Assembly: GCF_003353175.1 (NCBI RefSeq)
Contig: NZ_QHKS01000007.1
Location: 62,001-126,000 of the forward strand
DNA: 64,000 bases
Origin: Paraburkholderia lacunae
Lineage (GTDB): Bacteria > Pseudomonadota > Gammaproteobacteria > Burkholderiales > Burkholderiaceae
Direction of reading: 5' to 3'
Positions 55,425-64,000 of this stretch are shown in pieces (position 1 is the first letter of the stretch; every line of letters starts with the position of its first letter). The position numbers and the translations under genes were made by a program. Under the pieces are notes generated by a model. That model ran no database searches. It was not told the origin of the DNA and saw only the letters and a list, made by a program, of their open reading frames with translations.

Positions 55425-56792
55425 TTAGACCGGATAGTGATGTGTCGGGTCATACAACGTATCCGGCACCGCCACGCCAAACGCTTGCAGCCGCTCGGAA
55501 AATTTCGGCCGCACGCCCGTCGCGCAAAAGTGCCCGCACACCTTCCCGTCCTTATCCACGCCGCTACGCTTGAACGTGAAGATTTCCTGCAAATTGATAA
55601 CCTCGCCTTCCATGCCGGTGATTTCCTGAATGCTGACGATCTTTCTGCGCCCGTCGGTAAGACGCGCCACCTGAATGATGACGCTGATCGCAGAGCTGAT
55701 CTGGTGACGCGCGGCCTTCTGCGGCAGACTCAATCCTGCCATGCCGATCATGTTCTCGAGCCGTGTCAGCGCGTCTCGCGGGGTATTGGCATGCACCGTC
55801 GCGAGCGAGCCCTCATGCCCTGTGTTCATCGCCTGCAGCATGTCCAGCGCCTCGGGGCCGCGCACTTCGCCCAGAATGATCCGGTCGGGCCGCATCCGCA
55901 GCGCGTTGCGCACCAGCGAGCGCTGCGTGATTTCCCCCTTGCCTTCGATGTTGGGCGGACGCGTTTCAAGCCGCAGCACGTGTATCTGGCGCAACTGAAG
56001 TTCGGCAGCGTCCTCGATCGTCACGATACGTTCGTCGGACGGAATGAACCCCGACAGAACGTTGAGCAATGTCGTCTTGCCGCTGCCCGTGCCGCCCGAA
56101 ATCAACGTATTGATCTTGGCGGCGGAAAGCGCTTCGAGCATCTGAACCATCGGTGGCGTGAGGCTCTGATAGTCGACCAGGTCCTTCACCGTCAGCGGAT
56201 TGACGGCAAAACGGCGAATCGACAGCAGCGGGCCATCGATCGCCGACGGCGGAATGATCGCGTTCATGCGTGAGCCATCCGGCAGACGTGCGTCCACCAT
56301 CGGGTTCGATTCGTCGATGCGGCGGCCGACGCGCGACACAATCTTTTCGATGACTTTCATCAAATGCGCGTCGTCGTAGAACGTGACATCGGTCAGCTCC
56401 AGTTTGCCGCGCCGCTCGATATAGACATGCTTGCACGTGTTGACCAGAATGTCGGAGATCGTCGGATCCGCCAGCAGCGGCTCGAGTGGTCCAAAGCCAA
56501 GCATCTCGTCACGCACGTCGCGCACCAGGTGGCGCCGCTCGACCTCGTTGATCGGAATGTTGTCTTCTTCGATGATGCGCTCGACCAGCTGCGCCAATTC
56601 ATGCTGAATCTGTTCGTTCGACAGGCGCTGGAGTTTTTCCAGCTCGACGCGCTCAATAATGGCCTCGTGCACGTTTTTCTTGAGTTGCTGGTACGCTCTC
56701 CTGGCCATTTTGTTCCGGCTAAGGCTTTGCTCGTGCGCAGACGCATCACCTTGTTCACAAAATTGCTCGCGCAGCGTCAAGATGTTTTCCAT
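55425..56792 (-). CDS. cpaF: Tad pilus assembly ATPase (TadA/CpaF)
   Basis: 455 residues. Secretion ATPase with Walker [10 protein letters not shown] at 233-241, an Asp box in [12 protein letters not shown], Walker [21 protein letters not shown] and a His box in [12 protein letters not shown]. It powers pilus assembly from the cytoplasm. The N-terminal 90 residues are helical, as is usual in CpaF. The window also has a tRNA deaminase named tadA, which is unrelated. Confidence 0.95.
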   Translation of the reverse strand: MENILTLREQFCEQGDASAHEQSLSRNKMARRAYQQLKKNVHEAIIERVELEKLQRLSNEQIQHELAQLVERIIEEDNIPINEVERRHLVRDVRDEMLGFGPLEPLLADPTISDILVNTCKHVYIERRGKLELTDVTFYDDAHLMKVIEKIVSRVGRRIDESNPMVDARLPDGSRMNAIIPPSAIDGPLLSIRRFAVNPLTVKDLVDYQSLTPPMVQMLEALSAAKINTLISGGTGSGKTTLLNVLSGFIPSDERIVTIEDAAELQLRQIHVLRLETRPPNIEGKGEITQRSLVRNALRMRPDRIILGEVRGPEALDMLQAMNTGHEGSLATVHANTPRDALTRLENMIGMAGLSLPQKAARHQISSAISVIIQVARLTDGRRKIVSIQEITGMEGEVINLQEIFTFKRSGVDKDGKVCGHFCATGVRPKFSERLQAFGVAVPDTLYDPTHHYPV

Positions 56793-56807
56793 TTTTCCTC
56801 TCCTCTC

Positions 56808-57986
56808 TCAAGCCCTGCTTAACACCGGCTTACCGAAAAATTTCTGCAGAATGCCGCGACGATCGTTTGCCGGCGGCGGCGACAGGCTTCGCACCAGTTC
56901 GCTCAGGCTCTTTGCCACGCCACTCGATTTGGCGAGCCGCAGAATCGGTACACCCTGATTGATTGACGCCGACACCGAAGCACCGTCTTCCGGAATTACA
57001 CTGGCCACCCTCAGGCCCAGTGCCTTCTCCAGTTCGGGCAACCCAACCGGCCCCTTCTTCTGATAGCGATTCACCAGCACGCGCACCTTGTCACCCCGGT
57101 AGCCGAGCGAGCGGAAAATATCGAGCAGCCGGCGGCCACCACGCAGATACGGCAAACTCAGCTGCAGCACCGGAAAGATGCACTCGCTCTGGTCGAGTGC
57201 CGCAATCGATATGTTGCTGATGCTCTGGCCGATATCGAAAATGATCAGGTCGTATTGACTTCGCACCAGATGCAGAATCCGCTGCAAATGTTCCGGTTTG
57301 ATTTCCTTTGCCTTGGCCGGATCAGGTGTGCCGGCCAACACATCGAAACGATCGCTGACGTGAGTCAGGCACGCGTCGAGAAATGCGGGGTCGAGCCGGT
57401 CGATCTGGATGCTCACATCGGCCAGCGTGGCGGGCGGCGTGACTTCCGATACCAGAAAGGCCGCCTCACCGAATTGCTGATTCAGATCGATCAGCAGCGT
57501 ACGCTTGCCGACCGCCGACGCGGCGAACCCTAGATTAGCGGCCAGGAACGAAGTGCCGCTTCCACCTTTGCAGGACACGAAAGAGATCACCCGACCCTCA
57601 CACCGCGTGCCGGTAACTTTTTGAGCGATGCCTTCAATGGCATGCTGCAGGTCTTTTGGATCAGCCGGCCACGGCTGCACATCGCGCACGCCGGCACGCA
57701 TCGCACGAATCAGCAGATCGGCGGACGGCGACGGTGCCAGCAGCATGCAGGCCAAACCGGCTCGCTGTGCAGTGAGCGCTGTGAGTGTGCCGAAATCCTG
57801 CTGCGTCATCTGCGCGCCATCGATAACCAGTAAATCGACACCATCGAGCGCCTGCTGATGCGCGCACAGATCGGCCAGCCCGGCGGTCGATGTACTGACT
57901 CGGTGATGGGACTCTCCCGCCGCGACGATCCGTGCGATCGCGCTGGCTTGCGCGGGATCCGATGAAATCGTGAGGATGTCGATCAT
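56808..57986 (-). CDS. cpaE: Tad pilus localisation protein CpaE/TadZ
   Basis: 392 residues. An N-terminal receiver-like domain (about 1-120) lacking clear phospho-acceptor context is followed by a ParA/MinD-like ATPase domain. Its P-loop is KGGSGTS, where the usual KGGxGK has Thr for the P-loop lysine, as in the TadZ/CpaE group. A Switch-type Asp (TLLIDLN) is present. It places the pilus machine at its site. Start ATG 57986 with GGGAAG upstream; the stop lies 15 bp before cpaF. Confidence 0.92.
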   Translation of the reverse strand: MIDILTISSDPAQASAIARIVAAGESHHRVSTSTAGLADLCAHQQALDGVDLLVIDGAQMTQQDFGTLTALTAQRAGLACMLLAPSPSADLLIRAMRAGVRDVQPWPADPKDLQHAIEGIAQKVTGTRCEGRVISFVSCKGGSGTSFLAANLGFAASAVGKRTLLIDLNQQFGEAAFLVSEVTPPATLADVSIQIDRLDPAFLDACLTHVSDRFDVLAGTPDPAKAKEIKPEHLQRILHLVRSQYDLIIFDIGQSISNISIAALDQSECIFPVLQLSLPYLRGGRRLLDIFRSLGYRGDKVRVLVNRYQKKGPVGLPELEKALGLRVASVIPEDGASVSASINQGVPILRLAKSSGVAKSLSELVRSLSPPPANDRRGILQKFFGKPVLSRA

Positions 57987-58015
57987 TTCGTTCTTCCCTG
58001 AGGATAGGCGGTGTA

Positions 58016-58480
58016 CTAACTGCAAGTGGGATTGGTGCCGTTCACACTATTCAGACTTTCTCTTGGCAAAGTTGTCGAGAATGGCGGCATCGATATTGAA
58101 AGCGGCATAAAGGGCAAGACGGTATTGACCGTGACGTTGGTCACGCTAACCGTGACCGCAGTGCATGATGTAGCGTCACAGCCCGACGGCGCGTACGCCA
58201 CACTGACGTTGGCAGGCTGCAGGATCGGCAGCAACTGCCGCATCTTTGCGATCACCTGGTTGCTCGCCGACTGGCTGCTGTTGATGTCGCACACCACCGC
58301 CACACGGGCGCCAAGCCGGGTCGCTTCCGCCGCGGTGTTCCAGTAAAAGAGCACGCGTCCCATCTCCATGATGCCGATCAGCAACGTGAAGAAAACCATC
58401 GATATCAAGGCAAATTCGAGCGCCGCGGCACCGCACTGGCGCCGCGCGCCAGGCAAACGATGGATGTTGAGCGTTTTCAT
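58016..58480 (-). CDS. tadE: TadE-like minor pilin (pseudopilin)
   Basis: 154 residues with the TadE pattern: a basic N-terminus, then GAAALEFALISMVFFTLLIGIMEMGRVLFY as a single hydrophobic helix with a Glu near position 5 of the mature helix, as in prepilins cleaved by the Tad peptidase. The remainder is a small beta-rich domain with four Cys. A pilus-associated minor subunit. It overlaps the next tadE-like gene by four bases. Confidence 0.9.
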   Translation of the reverse strand: MKTLNIHRLPGARRQCGAAALEFALISMVFFTLLIGIMEMGRVLFYWNTAAEATRLGARVAVVCDINSSQSASNQVIAKMRQLLPILQPANVSVAYAPSGCDATSCTAVTVSVTNVTVNTVLPFMPLSISMPPFSTTLPRESLNSVNGTNPTCS

Positions 58481-58962
58481 AGCGTCTGCCTCATCACGCA
58501 GCTGATATCACCGAAGATCAGATTCGCCAGATTGAAAAAACCGGTGATCTGCGAATACCGATATCCGGTGACTTTCACTTGTACGAGATTGATCGTGTCG
58601 CCAGTCGGATCGGTTTGCACATTCTTGAATTGCCCGGTACACCCGCTGGTATTCACCTGATCGCACACCACGACCATGTTCGTTGTCAATCCCTCGACGA
58701 GAGGGGAGCCCGAGCAATCATTCGTGCCGTAAGCAGCGAGACACTGGGCTTGCGCGATCGGGTAGGTGTTCGTCGTCGGATCGTATGCTGACAACAAGCG
58801 TGTCGCATCGCGAACTGACTTGACCATGGTGTTGTACTCATAGAACGCATGACCGAACTCGGCGATGCCAAGTAGAAGAATGATCATCGGGATCGATAGC
58901 AGCGCGAATTCGACGGCCACGGCGCCCCGCATGCGGCGAGGGGATCTGATTCGATTGCGCAT
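58477..58962 (-). CDS. Second TadE/TadF-like minor pilin
   Basis: 161 residues, with RGAVAVEFALLSIPMIILLLGIAEFGHAFYEYN as a prepilin-like helix after a basic leader and a soluble domain with several Cys (C at NDCSG, VVCDQ, SGCTG). Stop overlaps the next tadE gene's start. The tadE-like pair is typical of the Tad locus, where TadE and TadF are adjacent; I cannot tell which is which by sequence alone. Start ATG 58962. Confidence 0.88.
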   Translation of the reverse strand: MRNRIRSPRRMRGAVAVEFALLSIPMIILLLGIAEFGHAFYEYNTMVKSVRDATRLLSAYDPTTNTYPIAQAQCLAAYGTNDCSGSPLVEGLTTNMVVVCDQVNTSGCTGQFKNVQTDPTGDTINLVQVKVTGYRYSQITGFFNLANLIFGDISCVMRQTL

Positions 58963-58972
58963 GACGGCTCTC

Positions 58973-60262
58973 CTATTGCACCAGCACGGGCACCATCGGC
59001 CCGATGCCGGCAGTCGTGCTGCCGGGGATACCCTGCGACGCACAGGGCGAAGTCGGGTCGGAGGCATCGCCGCGATATTCCAGATAGATGGTGCCGTTGA
59101 GCGCCTGGTTGATGTTTTTCTCCATCGGGTGAAGCATCAGCACGCAGGCCCATGACTGAATCGTCGATTTTTGGCTGCTTGTCAACGCCCCGCAGTCGAC
59201 CACAGGAACCAACGCCAGCCGGCGGTCGGCACCATTGGTGTAATAGCTCGTCGGTTGTGGCCCAGAGTTGGATCCCTGAACGGACAGCCCCGATGCCGTA
59301 TCGCCCTGATAGGGTGTGTGGCCCGGCCGCCGGTTGTCGCGGAAATCCGGGAAGACATTCTTCTGGAGCTGTGGCGCGCCTTTGTACGGGGCGGCCGCGG
59401 GCGAGTAGGCATAACCGGTGAAATCGGGCACCGCAGCGGAGGGATCAGGCGGAGCATTGTAGGGATTCTGGTAAATCCCGAAACGGGTATTCCAGGCACC
59501 GTCCATGCTCTGAATGTTGCCTGTCGCGCCGACCTTGCTGCCAACCGTCGGTAACGAGCACTGGCCCGCACTCGTCAGGAGTGCCTTGATCTCGGGAACC
59601 GTCATGAGACTCCCGTCGGGGTTGTAATACTTGACCCACATGAAGTTGCCGGTCAGCTGGTTATTCGAGCCGACCTTGCTGGCCAGCCACTGGCCCACCG
59701 TATAGGGGCTTGCGGCTGGCGGCTGGCAAACGGACACCGGCAGTGCACACGTCGTCTGTGACTGCGTGGTCGACGCTACCGCGGTTGCGGCAACGGCTGA
59801 AGTGCCGAGCGTGGCGCTGATCACCTGCATGAACCAGTTGCTGATGTTGGCGCGGTTGACGGTACAGCGCACAAAACCGATGCTTGGCACATCTGCAGCA
59901 CTGAACTGGTCTTTGGTCAGATACGGGCCGGTAAACTGCTTGCTGAACGTGACGTTGCTGTTAGTCGTGAGCACCACATTTTCACTCTGCAGCAACACCC
60001 GATTTTTCCCACCGACAGAAATACCCGCTGCCTCGGGCGTCGCCAGCGACACCGCCTTCGTGAGATCGCGTGCAGCCGCCAGCGCACATGCATCGGCAGC
60101 GTTGGACAGCTCGCTCTTGGCGGTGTACAGCTTGCCCAGATCGAGCGCGAGACCAGCGAAGCCGATCAGCACGGCGAGCGTCAGTGCGACGATGATCGCC
60201 ACGACGCCGCGCTCACGCCGACGAGCCGGACCGTGCGCACCAGATTGCCTTACGTGACGCAT
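58973..60262 (-). CDS. tadG: TadG-like pilus-associated protein
   Basis: 429 residues. An N-terminal transmembrane helix (GVVAIIVALTLAVLIGFAGLALDLG) is followed by the ELSNAADACALAAARDL block of the TadG/Flp-pilus family and a large soluble domain rich in Thr/Ser/Asn with paired Cys. The von Willebrand-type domain of long TadG forms is not evident. Proteins of this family are needed for pilus formation or surface localisation. It sits between tadE and a small lipoprotein gene in the operon. Confidence 0.85.
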   Translation of the reverse strand: MRHVRQSGAHGPARRRERGVVAIIVALTLAVLIGFAGLALDLGKLYTAKSELSNAADACALAAARDLTKAVSLATPEAAGISVGGKNRVLLQSENVVLTTNSNVTFSKQFTGPYLTKDQFSAADVPSIGFVRCTVNRANISNWFMQVISATLGTSAVAATAVASTTQSQTTCALPVSVCQPPAASPYTVGQWLASKVGSNNQLTGNFMWVKYYNPDGSLMTVPEIKALLTSAGQCSLPTVGSKVGATGNIQSMDGAWNTRFGIYQNPYNAPPDPSAAVPDFTGYAYSPAAAPYKGAPQLQKNVFPDFRDNRRPGHTPYQGDTASGLSVQGSNSGPQPTSYYTNGADRRLALVPVVDCGALTSSQKSTIQSWACVLMLHPMEKNINQALNGTIYLEYRGDASDPTSPCASQGIPGSTTAGIGPMVPVLVQ

Positions 60263-60283
60263 GACGACCTCCCTAACATGTTG

Positions 60284-60592
60284 TCACTGACCGCCGGCCC
60301 CGCTGCTGCTCCCGACGCCGATGACGAATGCATTCGGCGCGGGGGTGGGCTGTTGAAACGATTTTTCGTAGGTGTCCATCGCCGAGACGGCGGACTTGCC
60401 GTCGATGCCCGGTGCGGACTGCGCATGCTCGCCGGCGTGCGGATCGATGATCTGCGCCTGCATGACGGCGCGCTTGGCCTCGCCAAAGTGGGCGTCCCAA
60501 ATCGGCGTGCTGGTCATGCAGCCGCTGAGGGCAGCGAGCATCGACACGGCGAGCACGGACCGATGCGGGAAGACGATGTGTGCGAGTTTCAT
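60284..60592 (-). CDS. Small tad-operon lipoprotein
   Basis: 102 residues with signal sequence and lipobox (LSGC, Cys25), then a short polar region (PIWDAHFGEAKRAVMQAQIIDPHAG) and a low-complexity tail. Start ATG 60592 follows AAGGAGA. Such lipoproteins sit between the secretin and tadG genes of beta-proteobacterial tad loci; I recall them as companions of the secretin, but no function is proven. The longer open frame upstream overlaps the secretin gene and is a shadow. Confidence 0.8.
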   Translation of the reverse strand: MKLAHIVFPHRSVLAVSMLAALSGCMTSTPIWDAHFGEAKRAVMQAQIIDPHAGEHAQSAPGIDGKSAVSAMDTYEKSFQQPTPAPNAFVIGVGSSSGAGGQ

Positions 60593-60614
60593 GAGAGTCT
60601 CCTTGACGATGGCA

Positions 60615-62585
60615 TCAGTGTTCGGCGGCCTGGCTGGCCACAGCGGTCTTTGTGACCTGCTGCGGCTTGTGGCCCTGCATGCTTGCGGCGGCGATCCGGG
60701 CGGCAGCGCTTTCGATGCGCGCGGCGCGCTCGGCTTCACGGTCGGCGGCCGATTGCGCTGCTGCCGTTGTTGCTGGCGATGTCGCCGATGTCGCTGCTGT
60801 TGACGGCGCCGCTTCCGACGTCGGGCCCGGCACCGCGGCCTGCGGTTCAGGACGCGGCAACGCTGTCGCAACGGGTGCGGCGGGCGTCTGCGGCGCCGGT
60901 GCGGGCAAGGGCTGCGGTGACGGCGGGCTCACCGAAGCAGGGGCTGGCATCGGCGAAGCGGCCGGGGCAGCCTCGGCAGGCGCGGCACGCATTTTCGGGT
61001 GACGGCCTTCCATGTTGCCGGTCGCGTAGACGTCAGCCTCGTTCGGCTGCGAGAAGCTGTCCGTGGGCAGTGGCAGGTCCGCGGTTTGCAGCGGCTTGAC
61101 GAGATGCGGCGTGATGATGAACACGAGTTCCGTCAGGTCCTGCTGGAACGACGTGCTGCGCGCCAGCGCACCGAGCACCGGCACTTCGCCAATGCCGGGA
61201 ATGGCTTTCAGCGCGCCGGTGACGTTGCTCTTCATCAGTCCGCCGATCGCAAACGACTCGCCGTCGCTCATCTGGACGACGGTGGACGCGCGACGGGTCG
61301 TGATGAGCGGCAGGATCGACACACCGCTCACGTTGGACGCGCTAAGCGTGACGCCAGTCGGCGACAGCTCGGACACCTCGGGTGCAACCTTCAGGCTGAT
61401 ATGGCCGTTGGATAGCACGGTCGGCGTGAACTTCAGGCCGACGCCGAATTCCTCTTCCTGGAGCGTGATGCTCGTCACGCCGGTGCCGCTGCTCTGCGGT
61501 ACCGGAATGAAGATCTTGCCGCCGGCGAGGAAGGTGGCCTCCTGGCCGCTGATTGCGACGAGGTTCGGCTCGGCGAGGATCTTGACGAGGTCGTCTGTCT
61601 TCTGCGCATCGATGGCGAACTTTAACGGGCGGTTGTTCGCCTTGCTGCCCGTAATGGCGCTTGTTACGCCGGCCAGCAGATTGCTCACGAGCGCCCCGCT
61701 CCATGAGCCGAAGCCGCCCTGAATGTTGAGCGCCGCGCCCATCTGGTTGATGAGCGTCTTCGACACCTCGGCGACCTTGACTTCGAGCATCACCTGCTGG
61801 GGCGCGTCGACCGTCATCATGTTGATCACTGCGGCCGACTTGCTGGTGCTCGAACTCTGCTGGTTTACAGGCATGCCACCCAAGCTCCCGGACCCAGCCT
61901 GCGATTGCTGGGTGGGCTGTGCGTCCGCGTAGGCCCTGGCGATCTCCATCGCCTGCTGGGCAGCAGGCGAACTCGATACATGCCCCCCGAGCACCAGGTT
62001 GCCTGCTGCGGTCGATACCCGGATGTCGCGCTCATTAGGCAGCAGCTGCCCAAGCGATTGCTGCACGCCATTGGCGTCGACGTTGACGATCACGTCGATC
62101 ATCTGGCATGCGCCGCTGCGTCCCTGCACGATCATGTTGGTCGTGCCGACCGCCATGCCGACGAGATAAAGCGTGCGCGGCCCCACCAGTGTGGCCTGCA
62201 CGATCGTCGGATTGCCGAGCGTGCGGTTGCGTGCTGGTTCGGCGAGAGGCACGAGCGTCGACTTGCCGACCGGCACGATGACATTGGTTTCATCATGGAT
62301 CTCGCCGGTGCAGTTCGGGCCGCGAAGCGGCGCGGCGGCAGCAGCGGCGGCAGCAGCGCCGGCCGGCATCGGCGCCATGCTGACCATCATCGGCATCGGT
62401 GAGCGGCCGGCCGGCAACGGCGCATTCGGCCTGGCCTTAGCGAGCGCCGGAACTTCGGCCGCTTCCTGCGCTGCGCCGCTTTGCGCGACAAGCAATCCGG
62501 TGCACAGCGCCGAGGCGAGCACGACGCCGCCGAGCGAGCGGCTACGCATCGCGCCGCCGGATGAGAACCCCTGTTTCGTCTTCAT
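60615..62585 (-). CDS. rcpA: Tad pilus outer-membrane secretin (RcpA/CpaC)
   Basis: 656 residues. A signal peptide is followed by a secretin N-domain and the secretin core with VLEVKVAEVSKTLINQMGAAL and the C-terminal hallmark GLKFTPTVLSNGHISLKVAPEVSELS, VSVLP-like VSGVSILPLITTRRASTVVQMSDGESFAIGGL, GEVPVLGALA and LVFIITPHLVKP. The mature N-terminus contains a nine-Ala run after a Pro/Met stretch, and a Pro/Ala-rich tail of about 130 residues follows the core. The tail is unusual and probably disordered. It forms the pore through which the pilus leaves. Confidence 0.93.
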   Translation of the reverse strand: MKTKQGFSSGGAMRSRSLGGVVLASALCTGLLVAQSGAAQEAAEVPALAKARPNAPLPAGRSPMPMMVSMAPMPAGAAAAAAAAAPLRGPNCTGEIHDETNVIVPVGKSTLVPLAEPARNRTLGNPTIVQATLVGPRTLYLVGMAVGTTNMIVQGRSGACQMIDVIVNVDANGVQQSLGQLLPNERDIRVSTAAGNLVLGGHVSSSPAAQQAMEIARAYADAQPTQQSQAGSGSLGGMPVNQQSSSTSKSAAVINMMTVDAPQQVMLEVKVAEVSKTLINQMGAALNIQGGFGSWSGALVSNLLAGVTSAITGSKANNRPLKFAIDAQKTDDLVKILAEPNLVAISGQEATFLAGGKIFIPVPQSSGTGVTSITLQEEEFGVGLKFTPTVLSNGHISLKVAPEVSELSPTGVTLSASNVSGVSILPLITTRRASTVVQMSDGESFAIGGLMKSNVTGALKAIPGIGEVPVLGALARSTSFQQDLTELVFIITPHLVKPLQTADLPLPTDSFSQPNEADVYATGNMEGRHPKMRAAPAEAAPAASPMPAPASVSPPSPQPLPAPAPQTPAAPVATALPRPEPQAAVPGPTSEAAPSTAATSATSPATTAAAQSAADREAERAARIESAAARIAAASMQGHKPQQVTKTAVASQAAEH

Positions 62586-62691
62586 TTTTTCATGCCCCCG
62601 TTACCCGATATCGGTCAATCGAGACTTCCGTTCTTTGTCTTCGTGGTGTCCGCTGCAGCGGTCCGTCATCGCAGATACCACCGAGTCCAAC

Positions 62692-63537
62692 CTAGAAACA
62701 TTCGACACTGCCTAACACGCCCGACAGCACGCCGACGCAGTCGCGCTTCGCCGCAGGTCGTGCCGCGTAGTGCACGCGTGCCGGACGCGCAGGTAAAGCA
62801 GCAGGCGCCGAGGCCGGCACGGCTGGCGTGCCGAGCAGCGTGACCTTCGTGGCACCGACGGTAGGCAGCGTCGCGGTATCCACCTGGTTGCGCAGCACGA
62901 GTGACAGCGTGCCGACACTGCGCGCGAGGTCGAGTTTTTCCGCCTGCTCAGGCGTGACTTCGAGCGTGACCGCGTTGACGACTTTCGGTTTTGTTTCGTC
63001 GCGGCCCACTTCCTGCGCGACAGCCAGCACCAGAATTTTTTCCAGAACGATCTTGGAGATGCTTTCGTCGTTGCCCGATTTGTTCGTGCTGCTTTTGTCT
63101 TGCTGCGTGCTGACGATGATGTCGACATAGTTGCCCGGCAGAGCGAAGCCAGCCACGCCGATCACATCATTGACGCGTACTGTGATTGCGCGGCGACCTT
63201 CTTCGATCACCGCCGATAGCCCGCCCTGCGTGCCGACCGGCGTTAGCTTGCCGTCCAGAATCGGTTCGCCGCGCAGCGCGCTGTTTTTCATCACACGCCC
63301 GTCGAGTTTCTGCACATCGGTGAAGGCGCCGGCCGGTATGCTGCCCGCCGGCCAGTCGACCATCTTGATGAATTCAGGGTTAAGGCGTTGCCCGAGATTG
63401 AGGTCAAGGGCGGCGACCGCGACTTTGGTCGTCATCCCCGACGATCGATCCATCAGCCAGCGCGACGCCATCGCGACCGCACCGAGCCCCGCCACTGCAG
63501 CGACCAGCAACATCACCAACGCACGTACGTTCTTCAT
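62692..63537 (-). CDS. cpaB: Tad pilus assembly protein CpaB/RcpC
   Basis: 281 residues. An N-terminal membrane anchor (about 5-30) is followed by a SAF domain (VAALDLNLGQRLNPEFIKMVDWPAGSI), and a conserved CpaB block NDVIGVAGFALPGNYVDII. It stabilises or modifies the secretin at the outer membrane. The C-terminal 40 residues are Ala/Pro/Arg-rich with two Cys. Intergenic gap to the secretin gene is 106 bp. Confidence 0.92.
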   Translation of the reverse strand: MKNVRALVMLLVAAVAGLGAVAMASRWLMDRSSGMTTKVAVAALDLNLGQRLNPEFIKMVDWPAGSIPAGAFTDVQKLDGRVMKNSALRGEPILDGKLTPVGTQGGLSAVIEEGRRAITVRVNDVIGVAGFALPGNYVDIIVSTQQDKSSTNKSGNDESISKIVLEKILVLAVAQEVGRDETKPKVVNAVTLEVTPEQAEKLDLARSVGTLSLVLRNQVDTATLPTVGATKVTLLGTPAVPASAPAALPARPARVHYAARPAAKRDCVGVLSGVLGSVECF

Positions 63538-63600
63538 GATGAATCTCCCTGATGCCTGACCTGTTTCCTGACTAGAATTTCCGGCCGCTTATCCGGTCAA

Positions 63601-64000
63601 TTAACCGGCCGCGAATTTTTTTGCTGCCCACTCCGCGCTGCCCTGCTGCTGTGGCGGCGGGTTGTCGTGTTCGCCGACCACCGCGAAGTAACTGTTCCAG
63701 GCGCGCAGCAGGTTCGGCCCGTCTGCTACGGCTGGCTGTTCGAGGTATCGCGCGTTGGCCAGCACGATGCGCAGCAGATCACCCGGATAACACGCCAGCA
63801 GTGGCCGGCCGGACGACATATGCAAGTGATGGACGAGGTACTCGAAGGCGTCGTCGTCCGATGCCACGCCGAGTTCTTCACTGCGCCGCTCGTACACGGC
63901 GCGATACTCGACGACATCGAGCGGGCCGACATACAGCTTGCAGCCGAGACGCCGGAAGAACGCCTCGTCGCCAAGGTCCGATGGTGCGAAATTGCTCGAA
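63601..64000 (-). CDS. AAA+ ATPase C-terminal part (5' truncated by window edge)
   Basis: The minus-strand frame is open to the right window edge, so only the C-terminal about 132 residues are seen. The first visible residues SSNFAPSDLGDEAFFRRLG resemble the sensor region and arginine finger of AAA+ proteins such as bacterial orphan ATPases. The remainder is a helical lid with no known domain. It is the most upstream gene of the visible tad group (62 bp before cpaB), so an AAA+ partner of the pilus is likely. Full identification needs the sequence beyond the window. Confidence 0.6.
   Translation of the reverse strand, partial: SSNFAPSDLGDEAFFRRLGCKLYVGPLDVVEYRAVYERRSEELGVASDDDAFEYLVHHLHMSSGRPLLACYPGDLLRIVLANARYLEQPAVADGPNLLRAWNSYFAVVGEHDNPPPQQQGSAEWAAKKFAAG

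Overview
The window looks like chromosome of a Burkholderiaceae member, most likely Paraburkholderia or Burkholderia. The DNA is GC-rich, many proteins resemble those families (NodT-type efflux lipoprotein, a complete ureide catabolic set, a Tad pilus locus, a small Burkholderia-type protein starting MKRIYGYKG), and short dispersed intergenic repeats typical of that group occur. I could not run a search, so the genus is inference. No tRNA, rRNA, CRISPR array, prophage or intact insertion sequence is visible.

Layout. 1-3.4 kb: 3' end of an RND efflux pump gene and its outer-membrane lipoprotein. 3.9-9 kb: a late acyltransferase of lipid A, penicillin-binding protein 1A, and a ribbon-helix-helix-like protein, with dispersed repeats between them. 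9.6-11.7 kb: pspA followed by a TPR membrane protein. 11.8-15.1 kb: a TetR regulator divergent from a Baeyer-Villiger-type monooxygenase and an alpha/beta hydrolase, with two copies of one 16-bp palindrome between them. 15.2-19.3 kb: putrescine importer potFGHI. 20-25.4 kb: single genes (DUF1289, OmpW, nitronate monooxygenase, ABC-F protein, hydroxyisobutyrate-dehydrogenase family, dodecin).

25.6-42.9 kb is the functional centre: a purine and ureide regulon. It holds a BMP-type nucleoside/purine ABC importer, a LysR regulator, an 8-oxoguanine deaminase-like amidohydrolase, UraH, membrane urate oxidase PuuD, AllA, allantoicase, UraD, PuuE allantoinase, a hydantoin/allantoin racemase, an NCS1 permease and a GntR regulator. 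Together they would take urate to glyoxylate, urea and ammonia. Only the step to urate (xanthine dehydrogenase) is missing from the window.

43-47 kb: LD-carboxypeptidase, tRNA adenosine deaminase coupled to a DUF1992 gene, an RNA 2',3'-cyclic phosphodiesterase, then gene-poor DNA with a near-perfect orphan LexA box. 47-52 kb: a membrane and glycan group (fatty acid hydroxylase, GtrA, methyltransferase, polyprenyl-phosphate glycosyltransferase, large multispanning protein). 52.1-53.3 kb: a translationally coupled MarR/ICMT-type methyltransferase pair. 53.3-64 kb: a Tad (Flp) pilus operon read from the right edge toward the left, cut by the window edge in an AAA+ ATPase gene; Flp pilin and prepilin peptidase must lie outside.

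I see no clearly new defence or mobile system. The observations most worth checking are the orphan SOS box, the paired operators of the monooxygenase and of the GntR gene, the simple sequence repeats near promoters, and the glycan gene group.
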